Below, in pieces: positions 1 to 62,000 of a stretch of DNA of 62,000 nucleotides (the stretch's first letter is position 1; each line of letters opens with the position of its first letter). The notes under the pieces are model-generated. The model was given only the letters and a program-made list of their open reading frames with translations, did no database searches and was not told where the DNA came from. The stretch comes from Cristatella mucedo. Its lineage: Eukaryota; Bryozoa; Phylactolaemata; Cristatellidae. Where the stretch lies: NCBI GenBank assembly GCA_009760855.2, contig WPIO01000112.1, positions 145,001 to 207,000 on the forward strand. The letters are read 5' to 3'. The position numbers were made by a program, and so were the translations under genes.

Positions 1-351
1 AGCAGCCCCACTGCCCTCATGGGTAGCCAGAAGAGGGTGAGTTGCTACATATCTGCCACTTCTAGTTTCCGAGGTCGTATGTTCAGCTCACAAGGTCAAG
101 GTTACTTGCTTTCTTGCTAGGTTTCACCACCTGATCGCCGTAGGTGTTTAGGTCTGTGCACATCCGGCTGGCAGGTGTGTCAGGCATTTTGCATTTTTCG
201 TTCGCTCAAGCTTTGTTTAACCGACTGCTGTGCAGAGTCTGCCTGCTCTGACCGATTGCTATCTTGCTGGATTGCTTGGCCTGCCTGCTGGAGACCACAA
301 CACTAAGTAGTAGAGCCATTAACCAGCCACGCCAGTGGCCGGCAGGGGCAG
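1..351. other. No recognised feature at left edge
   Basis: No coding similarity or repeat family recognised. Short CT/GC-mixed unique-looking sequence. Confidence 0.5.
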
Positions 352-1095
352 GATAATTATTATAATGGTGATACTAATAAACTATTTGTGTAGCACATCA
401 AGAAAACTAAGTCTCTTTCTAGGCACTAGCATATGTTGTATGGTGTTGCTGAAAGGAAAATATGCACAGTGCCGGCATGTAAAGCATGCAAATGACAATT
501 CATAGGGACCTAGCCACTGCTTAGAGGAGCAGATGTGTTTTTGGCTTCTTTTTAAATCTAGTCAAGTCAGGGAATGGCATTATGTCAGTCGAGAGTGAGT
601 TCCAGGCTTCAGGTGCATACAAACTAAAGGCACAGTCTTCAACGTTTGATGTTGGTCGGAGGTACAGCTTAACGACTTGAGTCAGAAAACAGGTGGCACG
701 TTTCCTTGCCTGACTGGCAAGTAGTTTGGCTGGAGCAAGTTAATGGAGGAACCTAGATTGAGTGGCAGTACCTTGAATTGTTGCTCCATGTGTTGGGGAG
801 CCACTGCATGTAACTGATATGCGTTTTATTGTGGGAGCTGCAACGTTCACGACCGACTAGCATAGCTATTGAGTTTGGCACAAAATGTAGCCACCTTATA
901 GCTTAAGCAAGAAGTCCTGCACGTAATTAGTTGCAGAAGTCGAGACAGGGTGTCACTAATGCATGGACCAACTTGGATGTGGTATCATTGTCTAAGCAAT
1001 CCTGGATTTTAGCAGTGTTAGATTACTGAAAGTGGGCAGACTTGACTGTGGAGCTCAAGTGCTTTCTTCAAGTGAAAGGTCAATCTGGAATAGGA
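352..1095 (-). mobile_element. LINE-A copy, old, 5'-truncated
   Basis: Read on the minus strand, this is the 3' half of the LINE-A family: the 3' UTR with the gcatgc-rich block, the segment encoding the conserved end of the RT-side ORF, and a degraded ATT-rich tail at the left. It aligns by eye along its length with the better copy at 52399-53483 but carries many substitutions and stop codons. The LINE-A family resembles L2/CR1-clade non-LTR retrotransposons. Confidence 0.75.
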
Positions 1096-1140
1096 CTCCT
1101 ATATGGCATACAGATGCTTTAGGATATATGATAGGCCGTT

Positions 1141-1325
1141 GAGCCGCGATGGCACACTAGGTAAGGCGGTTGCTTTTCACGACCTCGGGACCAAGGTCGT
1201 GGGTTCGAATCCTGCGATGGGCTATCCTTTATCCCCCACTTCTAGGGGTGGTGATAGCGGTAAAGGTTCTCCTGTTGCTATACATAAGAGGCTGTTAAAT
1301 CAGCTATCTTTTTTATGGGTGTCTC
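1141..1325 (+). mobile_element. SINE-1 copy (tRNA-derived)
   Basis: The tRNA-like head has an A box at TGGCACACTAGG and a perfect B box GGTTCGAATCC, followed by the SINE-1 body (hairpin around CCACTTCTAGGGGTGGTGATA) and the terminal hairpin GCTG-TTAAAT-CAGC and a T run. It immediately follows a LINE-A remnant. Not a functional tRNA: the acceptor stem is not paired and the body is conserved among copies. Confidence 0.85.
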
Positions 1326-1335
1326 TATTTTAAGG

Positions 1336-2397
1336 GTTTTTTAGTTTCCGAATAGAAATTGGTTTGCCGGTCACTAGTAGTTTGGTTTAAGCATCATTCA
1401 ATTCGAAAAATGATATGGCTATCCAAGTGCAATTGTCAGCAGTGCATTCAGCAGAAGCAGTTACCTCGAAGGCAGCGCAGCGATTCACAGCCTGCTGAGA
1501 GCCAGATCGCGCGAGGTCACTCAATAGCAGTGGCATGGCCGAGGCCAATTCAGCAAGCAGCCGACTAGCCAGTGAGGTCTGTGTCTCTCCTCTAGACTAG
1601 TAGGGCTCTGTTCTCTCCCCCAGGCTAGCTCAAGCTAACAAGGTAGTTTAGAGCCTATCATTGCCTTTGTTTAGCCAATCATAGGACTGCTAGAAGGGTG
1701 TGACAGAGTGACCAAGATTCCTGACTTGCCTCTTGTGGTCGTTCAATGGCACAGCACTTCCAACTCGCCTCCTCTCTTCCAGAGTGCAGTTGTCTGCGCT
1801 TGCAGAAGTAAGGCGTCATGTAGTTGGCAGCCTTTGAGAAGTGCTGCTGGTTAAGTCCGGCTCTCCACTCAGCCCGGTACACTCACTCCTTTTAGTTGGA
1901 CTAAGCTCAAGCATGGCCTTGCTCGTGCCGTGTCAGAGGACAGTTTCTGGGTATTGGGATCGGGCCCCATCTCGGCATCGATACTTGACTGGCATTTGAC
2001 GTTGAGTTGTGAGTTGCCTCACAGTGGGGCTACCTCGTTTCTTGTATCGAAGACCACATCTTTACTCTGATCGTGCTCACAGTTGGCTGTTTCTTTTTCG
2101 CAGCACAGCCGCTGCAGCTGTTTCATGCTACACTCGAGCAAAGTTCGGTGGAGCTCCCGGGTTTTACACTTCTTCAGTGCACAGCACCTCTTATGGCTTC
2201 GACTGGACAGCTGCCTCGGTTTAAGAGGTCCGGGGTAAACTCCGGCAGCTGGCACTGCCCTTCCCTCACATGCGCTCTCTTGTTTCTTGGTCTTCTCTTT
2301 TGCTAGTTTTCTCCTTCCCTGCTTCTAGTTTCCCCCTGCCACAGTCTGCATGATTTGTAGGATTCCACAAGAACCGCACCAGCTGTGCTGGATAATT
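1336..2397. other. No recognised feature
   Basis: Non-repetitive sequence upstream of the CAMSAP exons. Several short open frames on both strands (67-78 codons) resemble nothing I know. A CAMSAP 5' exon or promoter could lie here, but I see no decisive signal. Confidence 0.4.
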
Positions 2398-2492
2398 TTA
2401 TAATAGTTATTATTATTATTATTATGCATTTGATATAGCACCCTCAGAGAACACAATCTCTTTCTAGGCCCTTTACATTTGCTTTACTATTT
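2398..2492 (-). mobile_element. LINE-A 3' tail fragment
   Basis: Minus-strand hairpin tail (GTGCC-like stem, AGAGATT loop region, TTCTCTGAGGGTGC) with an (ATT)n end at about 2402-2425. Only the last 90 bp are kept. Confidence 0.8.
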
Positions 2493-2519
2493 ATGTACAT
2501 GGCCGATTTAAACTCTAAG

Positions 2520-3140
2520 CTATTTCTGGTGTGGATTCATAGTCAGCAGACTCCATCTCATGCAACAAAGAGAAAGTGAGAAGCGTAGGTGACTCAAATG
2601 TAGAGTCGATGAAGTGAGTAGCGTGGAAGTAAGCTGCATTGGACTTCTGGAAATGGTATGTCTGAGTTGGCTGTAGACGAGAAGATATAGCCTAGGAACT
2701 GTGGCAGTGAGATCCTCAGCAGAGCAAATGCTTCAGTCCCCAACGGTCTTTAACTGAAAGATTGGCTCAGCCATTGCTTGTCCTAATAGAACCTGAGGCC
2801 ACGAGGCTGCTGAAACTGGTGAAGCAGTTCGGCTAGGTAGGAAGAAGCCGTGCCATAGAGGGCTTTGTAAGTCATCGTAAGAACTTTGCTCTGTATACTG
2901 TACTGCATCTTAGCCCAGGAGGTAAGGTGCTTGCTCTTCACCAACCAGGTCGTGAGTTCGAGTCCTGCAATAAGCGATTCTATATGGCCTCAGCAATCAG
3001 TGGTGATAGCTATAAGTGCTTTTCTGCTGCTATAAAAATGAGCCTGTTAAATGAGCTAAGCTTTTTTAATCCGATGATTGACCAACACTCATCGAAACTC
3101 CTTAGCAAAGGGAGTGCATGGCCCGAGTTTTTGGATTAAC
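2520..3140 (-). mobile_element. LINE-B remnant, split by a SINE-1
   Basis: Minus-strand LINE-B sequence: the segment with CTTTGTTGCATGAGATGGAG near 2550 corresponds to the family 3' UTR. The stretch at 2790-2905 corresponds to the coding part KELRWxPVEQRIQSKVL...SYLAELLHQF of the copy at 53494-54346. It is interrupted at 2905-3072 by a SINE-1 and resumes afterwards with the TTAGCAAAGG segment. Confidence 0.65.
2905..3072 (+). mobile_element. SINE-1 copy inserted in LINE-B remnant
   Basis: Diverged tRNA-like head with B box AGTTCGAGTCC, the SINE-1 body with GTGGTGATAG, and the terminal GCCTGTTAAATGAGCT segment and T run. It shares its head variant (TTAGCCCAGGAGGTAAGGTG) with the copy at 51588. 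Confidence 0.75.
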
Positions 3141-3529
3141 CAATCTTTCTACCATATTGATGACCAACGTTGAGGTTTGATGACTTCCTTGGTATTTTTG
3201 TCCAAACTAAGTTACAGTGCCTCAGTCCAGACAGAATCAGGGCGATAGTAAGATCATATTAAAATCCGGATGGTTCAACTCTGGAAATGTTGCAGAAGTA
3301 GCAGCATGCATGCAACTTTGCTACTACATATTAGCATGGCCTTCTTGTTGTACTTTCTTGTGGTAAGCTGGCAATTTTTCCATCACTTAATAGCCTGAAA
3401 GAGACCTCCGAGCAGATTTCCCCATGCTCAGGAGGCTGATCTGCTGCTGCCTGTGGAGCTGATGATGTGGCCCTACTGCTGCCATTGCTGCTACTGCTTG
3501 CTGCTGCTGCCGTTGGGCTTCGTACCACC

Positions 3530-3875
3530 CACCCATCTGACTCCAATCTGTAAGCTGTGCCTCAGACCAACCGCAAAACCTTAGGAGACCGTGCCTTAAG
3601 TTCTTTACTCCCAAAGCCTGGAAATCACTCTCGACTGACTTCATGGCATCCCCTGACTTGACGACATTTAAAAGGAAGCAAACACCTCACCTGCTCCTCC
3701 TTGTGACAGTGTCCTTTGTGCGCTTGTGCGTGCTGACATCTCATGTCACCACTTACTATACTAGGCATGCTGACAAACGCATATGTTCCTACTAACCGTG
3801 GTCATGCTTACTTTACACTGCATGTAAAGTGCCTAGAAAGAGATGTAGTTCTTCGAGGGCTGTATGCAAATGTAT
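3530..3875 (+). mobile_element. LINE-A 3' end, 5'-truncated
   Basis: The + strand reads the degraded equivalent of GDRAFSSYAPKAWNS...TSPDLTTFKR, then the gcatgctgac repeats of the LINE-A 3' UTR, then AAAGTGCCTAGAAAGAGATG and GGGCTGTATG of the tail hairpin. The ATT tail is lost. Confidence 0.75.
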
Positions 3876-4309
3876 CAGTTTTGCCGCTGCTACTATCGCC
3901 ATTGAAGCCACCATTGCTGCCTGGCAGGAAACTTGGCATGTATATGATGCATGGCTCTTTAGCGGTAGGGCTAGGTTGGTTGGTGCATTAGACACGCGAG
4001 ACTGTGCCTGCACTCGCTGGTACGCACCCGTGACCACCTACTCATAGCTAATATTCCCCGATGAATGCCGTGGGAGGGGTTTCGCCCTTCAGGGGGGGGG
4101 AGGGTTGGAGAAGGTGTAGTGCACAATCGGTGGCTGAAAAGGCCAAGTGCGAGCGTCTTTGTACTGCTGCTGCTGCTGCTGTCGTCCTCCTGCAGGCCAG
4201 CCAGCTAATCGCTAGGCATTGTGGTTGCCATCGCATCGCTGACTCGGCAGCATCACATGCTCGGTTCATCAGCTTTTCTGCCGCCCCATGTCTGTCTGTC
4301 TGTCTGCAG

Positions 4310-56532
<52,223 letters not shown>

Positions 56533-56960
56533 CACCAAATTAGCTAAGAAAGGAACAGCGTCTGATTGGTTGCTGCTACTTACTGCAACTGGCCTGAAAG
56601 ACTTACCCCAGCCAAGTGGTGCAGGCATTTTATTCTTCCTAACATTCCTTAACTTAACCACCACTAACTACTAGCTGCCGTGCTGGTCTAGCTGAAGTGC
56701 TAGGATCACGCTGCCATCACTTTTTCTAGCGACATGCCTTTTGTCGCTAGCTCCGGCTTCCTTTTTCACGTCATCATCACCGTCTTCGCCGTTAGTGTCG
56801 TCATAGTAGACTCGGAGCGTTGGTACAGGTACCCGTGACCGGCGTTCCATTATTTAACTGTCATATTGTTATTACGTTTTTTAACAGTGCTGCTGTCTCT
56901 CCGCAGGCAGCTGAGAGTGTGTGTAGTTCGAACAGCGTCTCAGTAAGGCTGCACGTGGAT

Positions 56961-57033
56961 GAGCCTCTGTACCGCTGAGCCTCTGTACCGCTGAGCTTCT
57001 GTACCGCTGAGCCTCTGTACCGCTGAGCCTCTC
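56961..57033 (+). repeat. 16-bp tandem repeat in the presumed CAMSAP 3' UTR
   Basis: Four copies of GAGCCTCTGTACCGCT (the third with one change, GCTT for GCCT) followed by a partial fifth. The array is compact, with no spacers. Confidence 0.9.
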
Positions 57034-57308
57034 CCCCTGCAGGAGCTGTTGCTGCAGAGGAACTTGCACCTCACACCTCGCTTGGCAAAGCCTAGCAAGC
57101 GACATTGCCTGTGGAGACGCTTTTTAAAGCATCGATTGTGCTTCCTACATACCGTGTGTGATTTAAGCATTACTGACTAGCCACTGGCTGCGACTGTGGC
57201 TGGCTAGTGCACCCCTAGTTTAGCGCACGCGGTCGCCGCAGACTTCTCAGGGTGGCATCAGTTTGAATGCAATATTGTTCTCGCTAAGTTTGTAAATGGG
57301 AGTACACA

Positions 57309-57314
57309 AATAAA
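57309..57314 (+). terminator. Candidate CAMSAP polyadenylation signal AATAAA
   Basis: A canonical AATAAA lies 777 bp after the CAMSAP stop, which would give a 3' UTR of about 0.8 kb (56533 to about 57330). It is the first canonical hexamer I noticed downstream of the stop. No transcript evidence is available. Confidence 0.45.
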
Positions 57315-57330
57315 TGCAGAAGATGCAGCA

Positions 57331-58023
57331 CTACGTACCTCATCTCTGGCATTGCCTGCATTGGTAGTAGCTTATTGAAAGCAGCATGCGCCGAGTGCAT
57401 GAGCGAGAATAAGACGACAGACGATGGGTGAATGTAGCGATTAGAGGCTGTTTCAAAGAAGTGTGCGACGAACCAAATGCAGTTGAGTAGACTAGTGTGA
57501 CTAAATAACTGCAAGGCTAGCAATCGCAATGACTACCGACCGCAAGCTGTTTATTGTGGAGACTGCCTATACTAAAAACTGACACCGACTATGTGGCAGC
57601 CATTATGTCTCAGGGCCAGTCAGAATCCATGATAAATGACCACGTCAGCAATTCACTGTTCTAGACTTTAGCCGTTCATTTACAGCTTCTAATGAGGCGG
57701 AGGCATTGAAACGATAGGTAATTATTGGCCCGTTATTGTCATAGTGAATCTACTAGCAATGTATTCTTTGTTTGTACTATTTGAGCCTGCTGTGTTTACC
57801 TGTTTCTGCCCAGTAGTCAACTCAGCAGGAGTGTGTCAAATCATGTTACTCATATCTTGAATAGTGAGTGGCCTACAATATAACAGGCAACCCTCTATGA
57901 ACCGTGCTAATTCGTCCATACTCGTCGAGGCTTGAGCTTGCGTGCAACGAGAGTCTAGAGCTTGCTTCCGGCTACAGTAACTAACAATAATGACTTTTCA
58001 GCTTTCAAATTACACTGGATCTT
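57331..58023. other. Downstream of CAMSAP: nothing recognised
   Basis: AT-richer intergenic sequence without an ORF of interest. Confidence 0.5.
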
Positions 58024-58170
58024 AACCGAGTGGTGAAGCACTGGCTCTTTACGACTCGGGTCATGGTTTCGAGACCTGAAGCAGACAATCTTTATTTACC
58101 TTCAGCAGGCTGATAGGTAGCTGCTAAAGCTCGTTTGCTGATAAATAAATTAAGCTGCTGAATCAGCTGA
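58024..58170 (+). mobile_element. SINE-1-related tRNA-like element, divergent
   Basis: Head TAACCGAGTGGTGAAGCACT (A box) and B box GGTTTCGAGACC, a body without the usual hairpin, and a recognisable end (AAGCTGCTGAATCAGCTGAC). It may represent a separate tRNA-derived subfamily. Confidence 0.6.
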
Positions 58171-58379
58171 CTTTGAGTTCACTTACGTTTCGAGTCGAGA
58201 TGCATTCGTTGAGGTCAGCTTTTCTTTTATCTCGGTGATCTCTTTTCTTATTCTAGTGTGCTTTTATAGGTGTATGTGCATGAGTCAGTGGATATTAGTA
58301 ATCATAAGTCTTACTCGTTGGTCGTAAAGTTTGCTTTAGCATGCAGGCCTATTCATAATACTTGCTCTCTTTGTATGCT

Positions 58380-58497
58380 TGATTTCGTGCATGTCACTAA
58401 CCCTGCAGCTCTCTTGCAGTGAGCTGTAAAGCGCCTGACTAGCGTTCCGTTCTCTTGAGGACTATACACACTTCCTACTATTTTTATTTATTATTAT
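58380..58497 (+). mobile_element. Degraded LINE-A-type tail
   Basis: GTAAAGCGCCTGACTAGCGT, TCCGTTCTCTTGAGGACTAT and an ATT-rich end. The hairpin stem is only partly preserved. Confidence 0.55.
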
Positions 58498-58689
58498 TCT
58501 TACTCATCCGCTTGCTATAGCAACAAAAGATTTGTAAAACTAGGTAGGTCCTTATAACTAGCTTAACTAAAGACTGGCTTGCAGAATGAAATTTACTGCT
58601 GTAGAACCGGATTAACTGAATGTCGGCAAGCATATCTTGCTGGGACGCACACTTACTGAACAGAGGTATTATTGGAAATTACTGTTTTG

Positions 58690-59096
58690 CAATACCTCGT
58701 ACCAACACTTCACCAATACCTCGAACGAACATCAAACCCTTTGGAGACCGTGCATTTAGTTTGTTTGCTCGCAAAGCCCAGAGTTCACTCCCGACTTGCG
58801 TCAGAACATCTCCTGACCACTTAAAAACACACCTATTTAGGACAGCATTTAGTGGGTCCCTGTGATTCGTCCTTCGTGTGCTTATTCGTGCTGACACTGT
58901 GCATGCTGCCGCTAACCACACCTGCATGCTGACCCTGTGCATGTCACCCCTAACCATTTTATTCACGTTGTTTAACAAGCATGCTATTACTCACCATTCA
59001 ATCGCGTTTCCCTTGGCTGCAAATGTAAAGCGCCTAGAAAGAGATTGAGTTCTCTCAGGGCGCTTTATCAAGTGCATTATTATTATTATTAACGTT
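58690..59096 (+). mobile_element. LINE-A 3' end, 5'-truncated
   Basis: Encodes FGDRAFSLFARKAQSSLPTC and VRTSPDHLKTHLFRTAFSGS, then 3' UTR, AAAGCGCCTAGAAAGAGATT, GAGTTCTCTCAGGGCGCTTT and (ATT)n. A 24-bp duplication around ACCTCGTACCAACA / ACCTCGAACGAACA marks its 5' edge. Confidence 0.88.
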
Positions 59097-59309
59097 GGAA
59101 TGCCGCAACTTATTTTGCTTCCTTTGTCAACATCATCGGTAAACAAAGATATTTAATGCAACTTTCGTAAACAACTGGCTGTAATTGTTCTATGCAGCTG
59201 TTTCAGAGTGGGTGTGATAATGTAGCGAATGACTTTTGCCTGCACGAAATATAAAAAGAAACCACTGCTACCATTAAAATATGCTAGTATTGATCTGTTG
59301 ATTCCATGT

Positions 59310-59393
59310 GTTGCTTTCCTTCCATGCAGCTTTTTTTAAGTGCCTAGAGATTTAGTTTTCTTTGACAGCGTACAATTATCAATACAATATTAT
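59310..59393 (+). mobile_element. Degraded LINE-A-type tail
   Basis: TTAAGTGCCTAGAGATTTAG and TTTTCTTTGACAGCGTACAA followed by an ATT-like end. Confidence 0.55.
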
Positions 59394-59487
59394 TACTATA
59401 CTCAGCTCTACTTAAATACTTTCACCTATATCATTTGTTCACTTTTTATTTGCCTGTTTCCGAACTTTCTCCAACACACCAATTGAT

Positions 59488-59672
59488 GAGCCATGATGGA
59501 ACACTAGGTAAGGTGGTTGCTTTCACGACCTCGATCCTGAGGTCGTGGGTTCGAATCCTGCGGTGAGGGTTCTTTATCGCCGCTGCAAGAAGTGGTGATA
59601 GCCGTATAGGCTCTTTCGTCGCTTTTTAAAAAAGGGGCTGTTAAATCAGCTAGTATTTAGTTATCTATTTTT
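59488..59672 (+). mobile_element. SINE-1 copy, well preserved
   Basis: GAGCCATGATGGAACACTAG head, B box GGTTCGAATCC, hairpin TATCGCCGCTGCAAGAAG-TGGTGATA, GCCGTATAGGCTC, GGGCTGTTAAATCAGCTAGT and T-rich end. Confidence 0.87.
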
Positions 59673-60005
59673 AGATAATGACAATTTATATTAGAACCAT
59701 ATTACCCTGATTATTCCTATATTTGCATATACATGTGTAGAAATCTTGGCATTACCACAAGCGCGTGACAGAATATCAAACTAATAGCATTATGATCAGC
59801 GTAAAGGTTCTGCAGAACTAGTACCTACATAAACCGCATCTGCAGGGCCTCTACTATCCCCGTAAAAGGAGGTAGGAGGGACGAGCAGCTCACAGGGATC
59901 ACATCCACAACGGTAACTTCACAGGTGTGCATCCCCACATATACATATCCGGGCGTTGGAAAGGGGCTGGCCTGCTTCCCCCAGCCCTGTCGATCGAGTC
60001 CTTTC

Positions 60006-60348
<343 letters not shown>

Positions 60349-60459
60349 AAGACTCAACCGATCGGCGTATTCCTCTGGGGCTTCTCTGCACAAGACTTCA
60401 TAGAGGTGAGGATAATAAAAGAAAAAGAGCTAAATTTATAGTACTAAAACATTTTCTAT

Positions 60460-61300
60460 CTTTTTCAAGGCATTCTACATGCGCTCTAGAGAGAACTCGG
60501 TAATTGAATAGTGAAGACAAGCGCAATTTCAGCCCCCTCAAGAAATAAAAAGAATAATTCGTATGAACTGAGCAAATGCGGTGATAAACGCGTAAATTTT
60601 ACTTCTTTTTAAAACTCAACTCTGGAAGTTGCATGACGTCATCCGGTAGTAAGTTCAAGACTTTGTGAGCGTAGGAACTGGAACCATGGTTTTCAAAGAA
60701 TTTGAGGTTGCTTAAAGGCTCGGCAAAGCGACTTGAGTCATAAGAGTGTGCAGTAAGACGCCAATCCTTGGATAGGAAGTAATACTATAGGTAGGCGGAG
60801 GAGCAAGAGAGTAAAGGAGCCTACATTACCGATTGACTTTGAAGTCGATCGCTGCATGATAAGCCAGTGCCGAAATGTGAAAATGGTCGTAGCATAGCAA
60901 TTTCGACGTTCACAGCAGACATGGCTAGCTTTTGCTCCAGCTGTGAGCGCCCTATTATACTTGCAAGAACATTTTCAAGTGATGAGTAACAAAAGTATAG
61001 ATAAGATGTCAGAAACGCATGGACCAGCTTGGCTGTGTTATCTAAATACCTCAACTGCTCTCTTGACTCTGCTATGCTTCCCACTTTCTCTTTGTTGCGT
61101 AAAACGAAGTCTGTTGGCTACCGAAAGCGTACCGAAAGCCGCTTAGGCTGTGAGTGCACTACACAAAACTCTCCTGCGTAACACCCACATAGTCTTTATG
61201 ACTTTGTGGAGTTACAGGCGGAGATACATTGCATCTAAGAAAACCCAAATAATTTCAACGCTACGTAGCTGAAACCAATCAACGTGTTTTTTGGCACCGG
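60460..61300 (-). mobile_element. LINE-A copy split by LINE-B
   Basis: Divergent minus-strand LINE-A. The tail hairpin is mostly lost. The segment AGTTCAAGACTTTGTGAGCG (60650) matches the family coding segment, and the sequence runs to about 61300. LINE-B interrupts it at 61046-61232. Confidence 0.72.
61046..61232 (+). mobile_element. LINE-B 3' end inserted in LINE-A
   Basis: TACCTCAACTGCTCTCTTGA through TGGAGTTACAGGCGGAGATA to the ACATT-like end. Flanked by ATCTAA at 61040-61045 and 61233-61238. Confidence 0.87.
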
Positions 61301-61602
61301 CCGGCTACTTCCATCAAGTCTTTTCTGCACTACCGTCAGTTTGACAGTCTCTCGAGGATGATTTCAACGTCCAAATGATTAAAATTTGAGCGTTTGGATA
61401 GTCACCGTTTGTTTTTACATCTGCATTAGCTTTTATGGCATGCTGAATCAAGAAACATAGCGTAGACCTAATTGTACGAAGTTGGTTGACATGCTGGGTC
61501 CTGCAGATGGTGGCATTGCGCTCACTTAATTCAAATTTGAACGGCATAACAGTAGATGCAACCCAGTAAACATCTCGATAATCAAAGTAAATAATCGCAC
61601 TA

Positions 61603-62000
61603 CGTCATTCTCATAGCACCCTAAGGGAGCTTGATCTCTATCCACGTTCTTTACAATGCTGCAATAGAATCAATACTTAAGGGTTGTTACATGAACGGTA
61701 TCAAGCAAGCAAACGCGATCAAGTATGACGCTCAGCCAACAGCAATAAAGCAAAAACATGAAGACTCTTGTGAAAAAGCCGGTTAGGTAAAGACTCTGGC
61801 TGGTAAAAAAAATAGTTCTGAATCATGCACAGCAACGCAAGCAAAGCACTCATGGACGAAAAATAAAGAGGAGACAATTTCACTAAGCCCAAAGCAAAGC
61901 AGGCCGGAACAAGTGCGTCTTTCACTGAGACTTGACAAGATGCAAGGTCGCTGCTGGGGGTCACCCCAGCCAAAAGCCAGTTCCAGACTTTCGGCGCATA
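61603..62000 (-). mobile_element. LINE-A copy running off the window, divergent
   Basis: The minus-strand hairpin tail (GGATAGAGATCAAGCTCCCT, TAGGGTGCTATGAG) is followed by a diverged 3' UTR and, at the window edge, the GAAAGTCTGGAACTGGC coding segment. Confidence 0.65.

Noticed and set aside
1141-1215. Possible functional tRNA gene (perfect B box, good A box)
   Set aside because: The same head occurs in several dispersed copies with a common non-tRNA body; the acceptor stem does not pair. It is a SINE head.
56961-57033. Short direct repeats resembling a CRISPR array
   Set aside because: Units are contiguous without spacers, and the genome is eukaryotic.

Overview
The window is animal nuclear DNA. 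Canonical GT-AG introns run through it, coding sequence is sparse and sits on one strand, and the rest is dominated by non-LTR retrotransposons, tRNA-derived SINEs and very long microsatellites. I could not fix the species. A repeat-rich invertebrate, possibly a lophotrochozoan such as a flatworm, is a guess from the style of the sequence.

One host gene fills the window on the + strand from about 4.3 to 56.5 kb (3' UTR to about 57.3 kb). I reconstructed 16 exons. Every one of the 15 exon junctions agrees in splice phase, giving one open frame of about 1428 codons. The encoded protein is a CAMSAP/Patronin, which caps and protects microtubule minus ends. It has an N-terminal CAMSAP-type calponin-homology domain (exons 1-7), a long low-complexity Ser/Ala/Gly/Gln linker (exons 8-10, one exon of 1643 bp), a charged coiled coil (exons 11-12), a further linker (exon 13) and a C-terminal CKK microtubule-binding domain (exons 14-16). 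The first few residues probably lie on an exon upstream of 4310 that I did not identify.

The introns and flanks hold five mobile-element families. LINE-A is L2/CR1-like, has more than 20 mostly 5'-truncated copies, and ends in a conserved two-stem hairpin followed by (ATT)n. LINE-B is a second L2/CR1-like family ending in ACATT repeats. SINE-1 has a tRNA-like head, an internal hairpin and a T-rich end. SINE-2 has a tRNA-like head joined to the LINE-A hairpin tail, so it looks like a passenger of LINE-A. There is one 154-bp SPIN-like hAT element with a perfect 8-bp target duplication, and one 459-bp foldback element with long inverted ends. Elements are nested in each other near 30-31.5 kb, 35-36 kb, 52-54 kb and 61 kb, which gives a relative chronology.

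Microsatellites are extreme: (GT)n at 6.2 and 8.9 kb, (CTG)54 at 13.5 kb, (CTG)29 at 33.8 kb, (CT)n at 24.1, 24.8, 28.9, 39.5, 44.4 and 60.1 kb, and an (ATCT)n block at 39.5 kb. Two of the CT tracts touch CAMSAP splice sites. I found no second host gene, no functional tRNA or rRNA gene and no CRISPR array.
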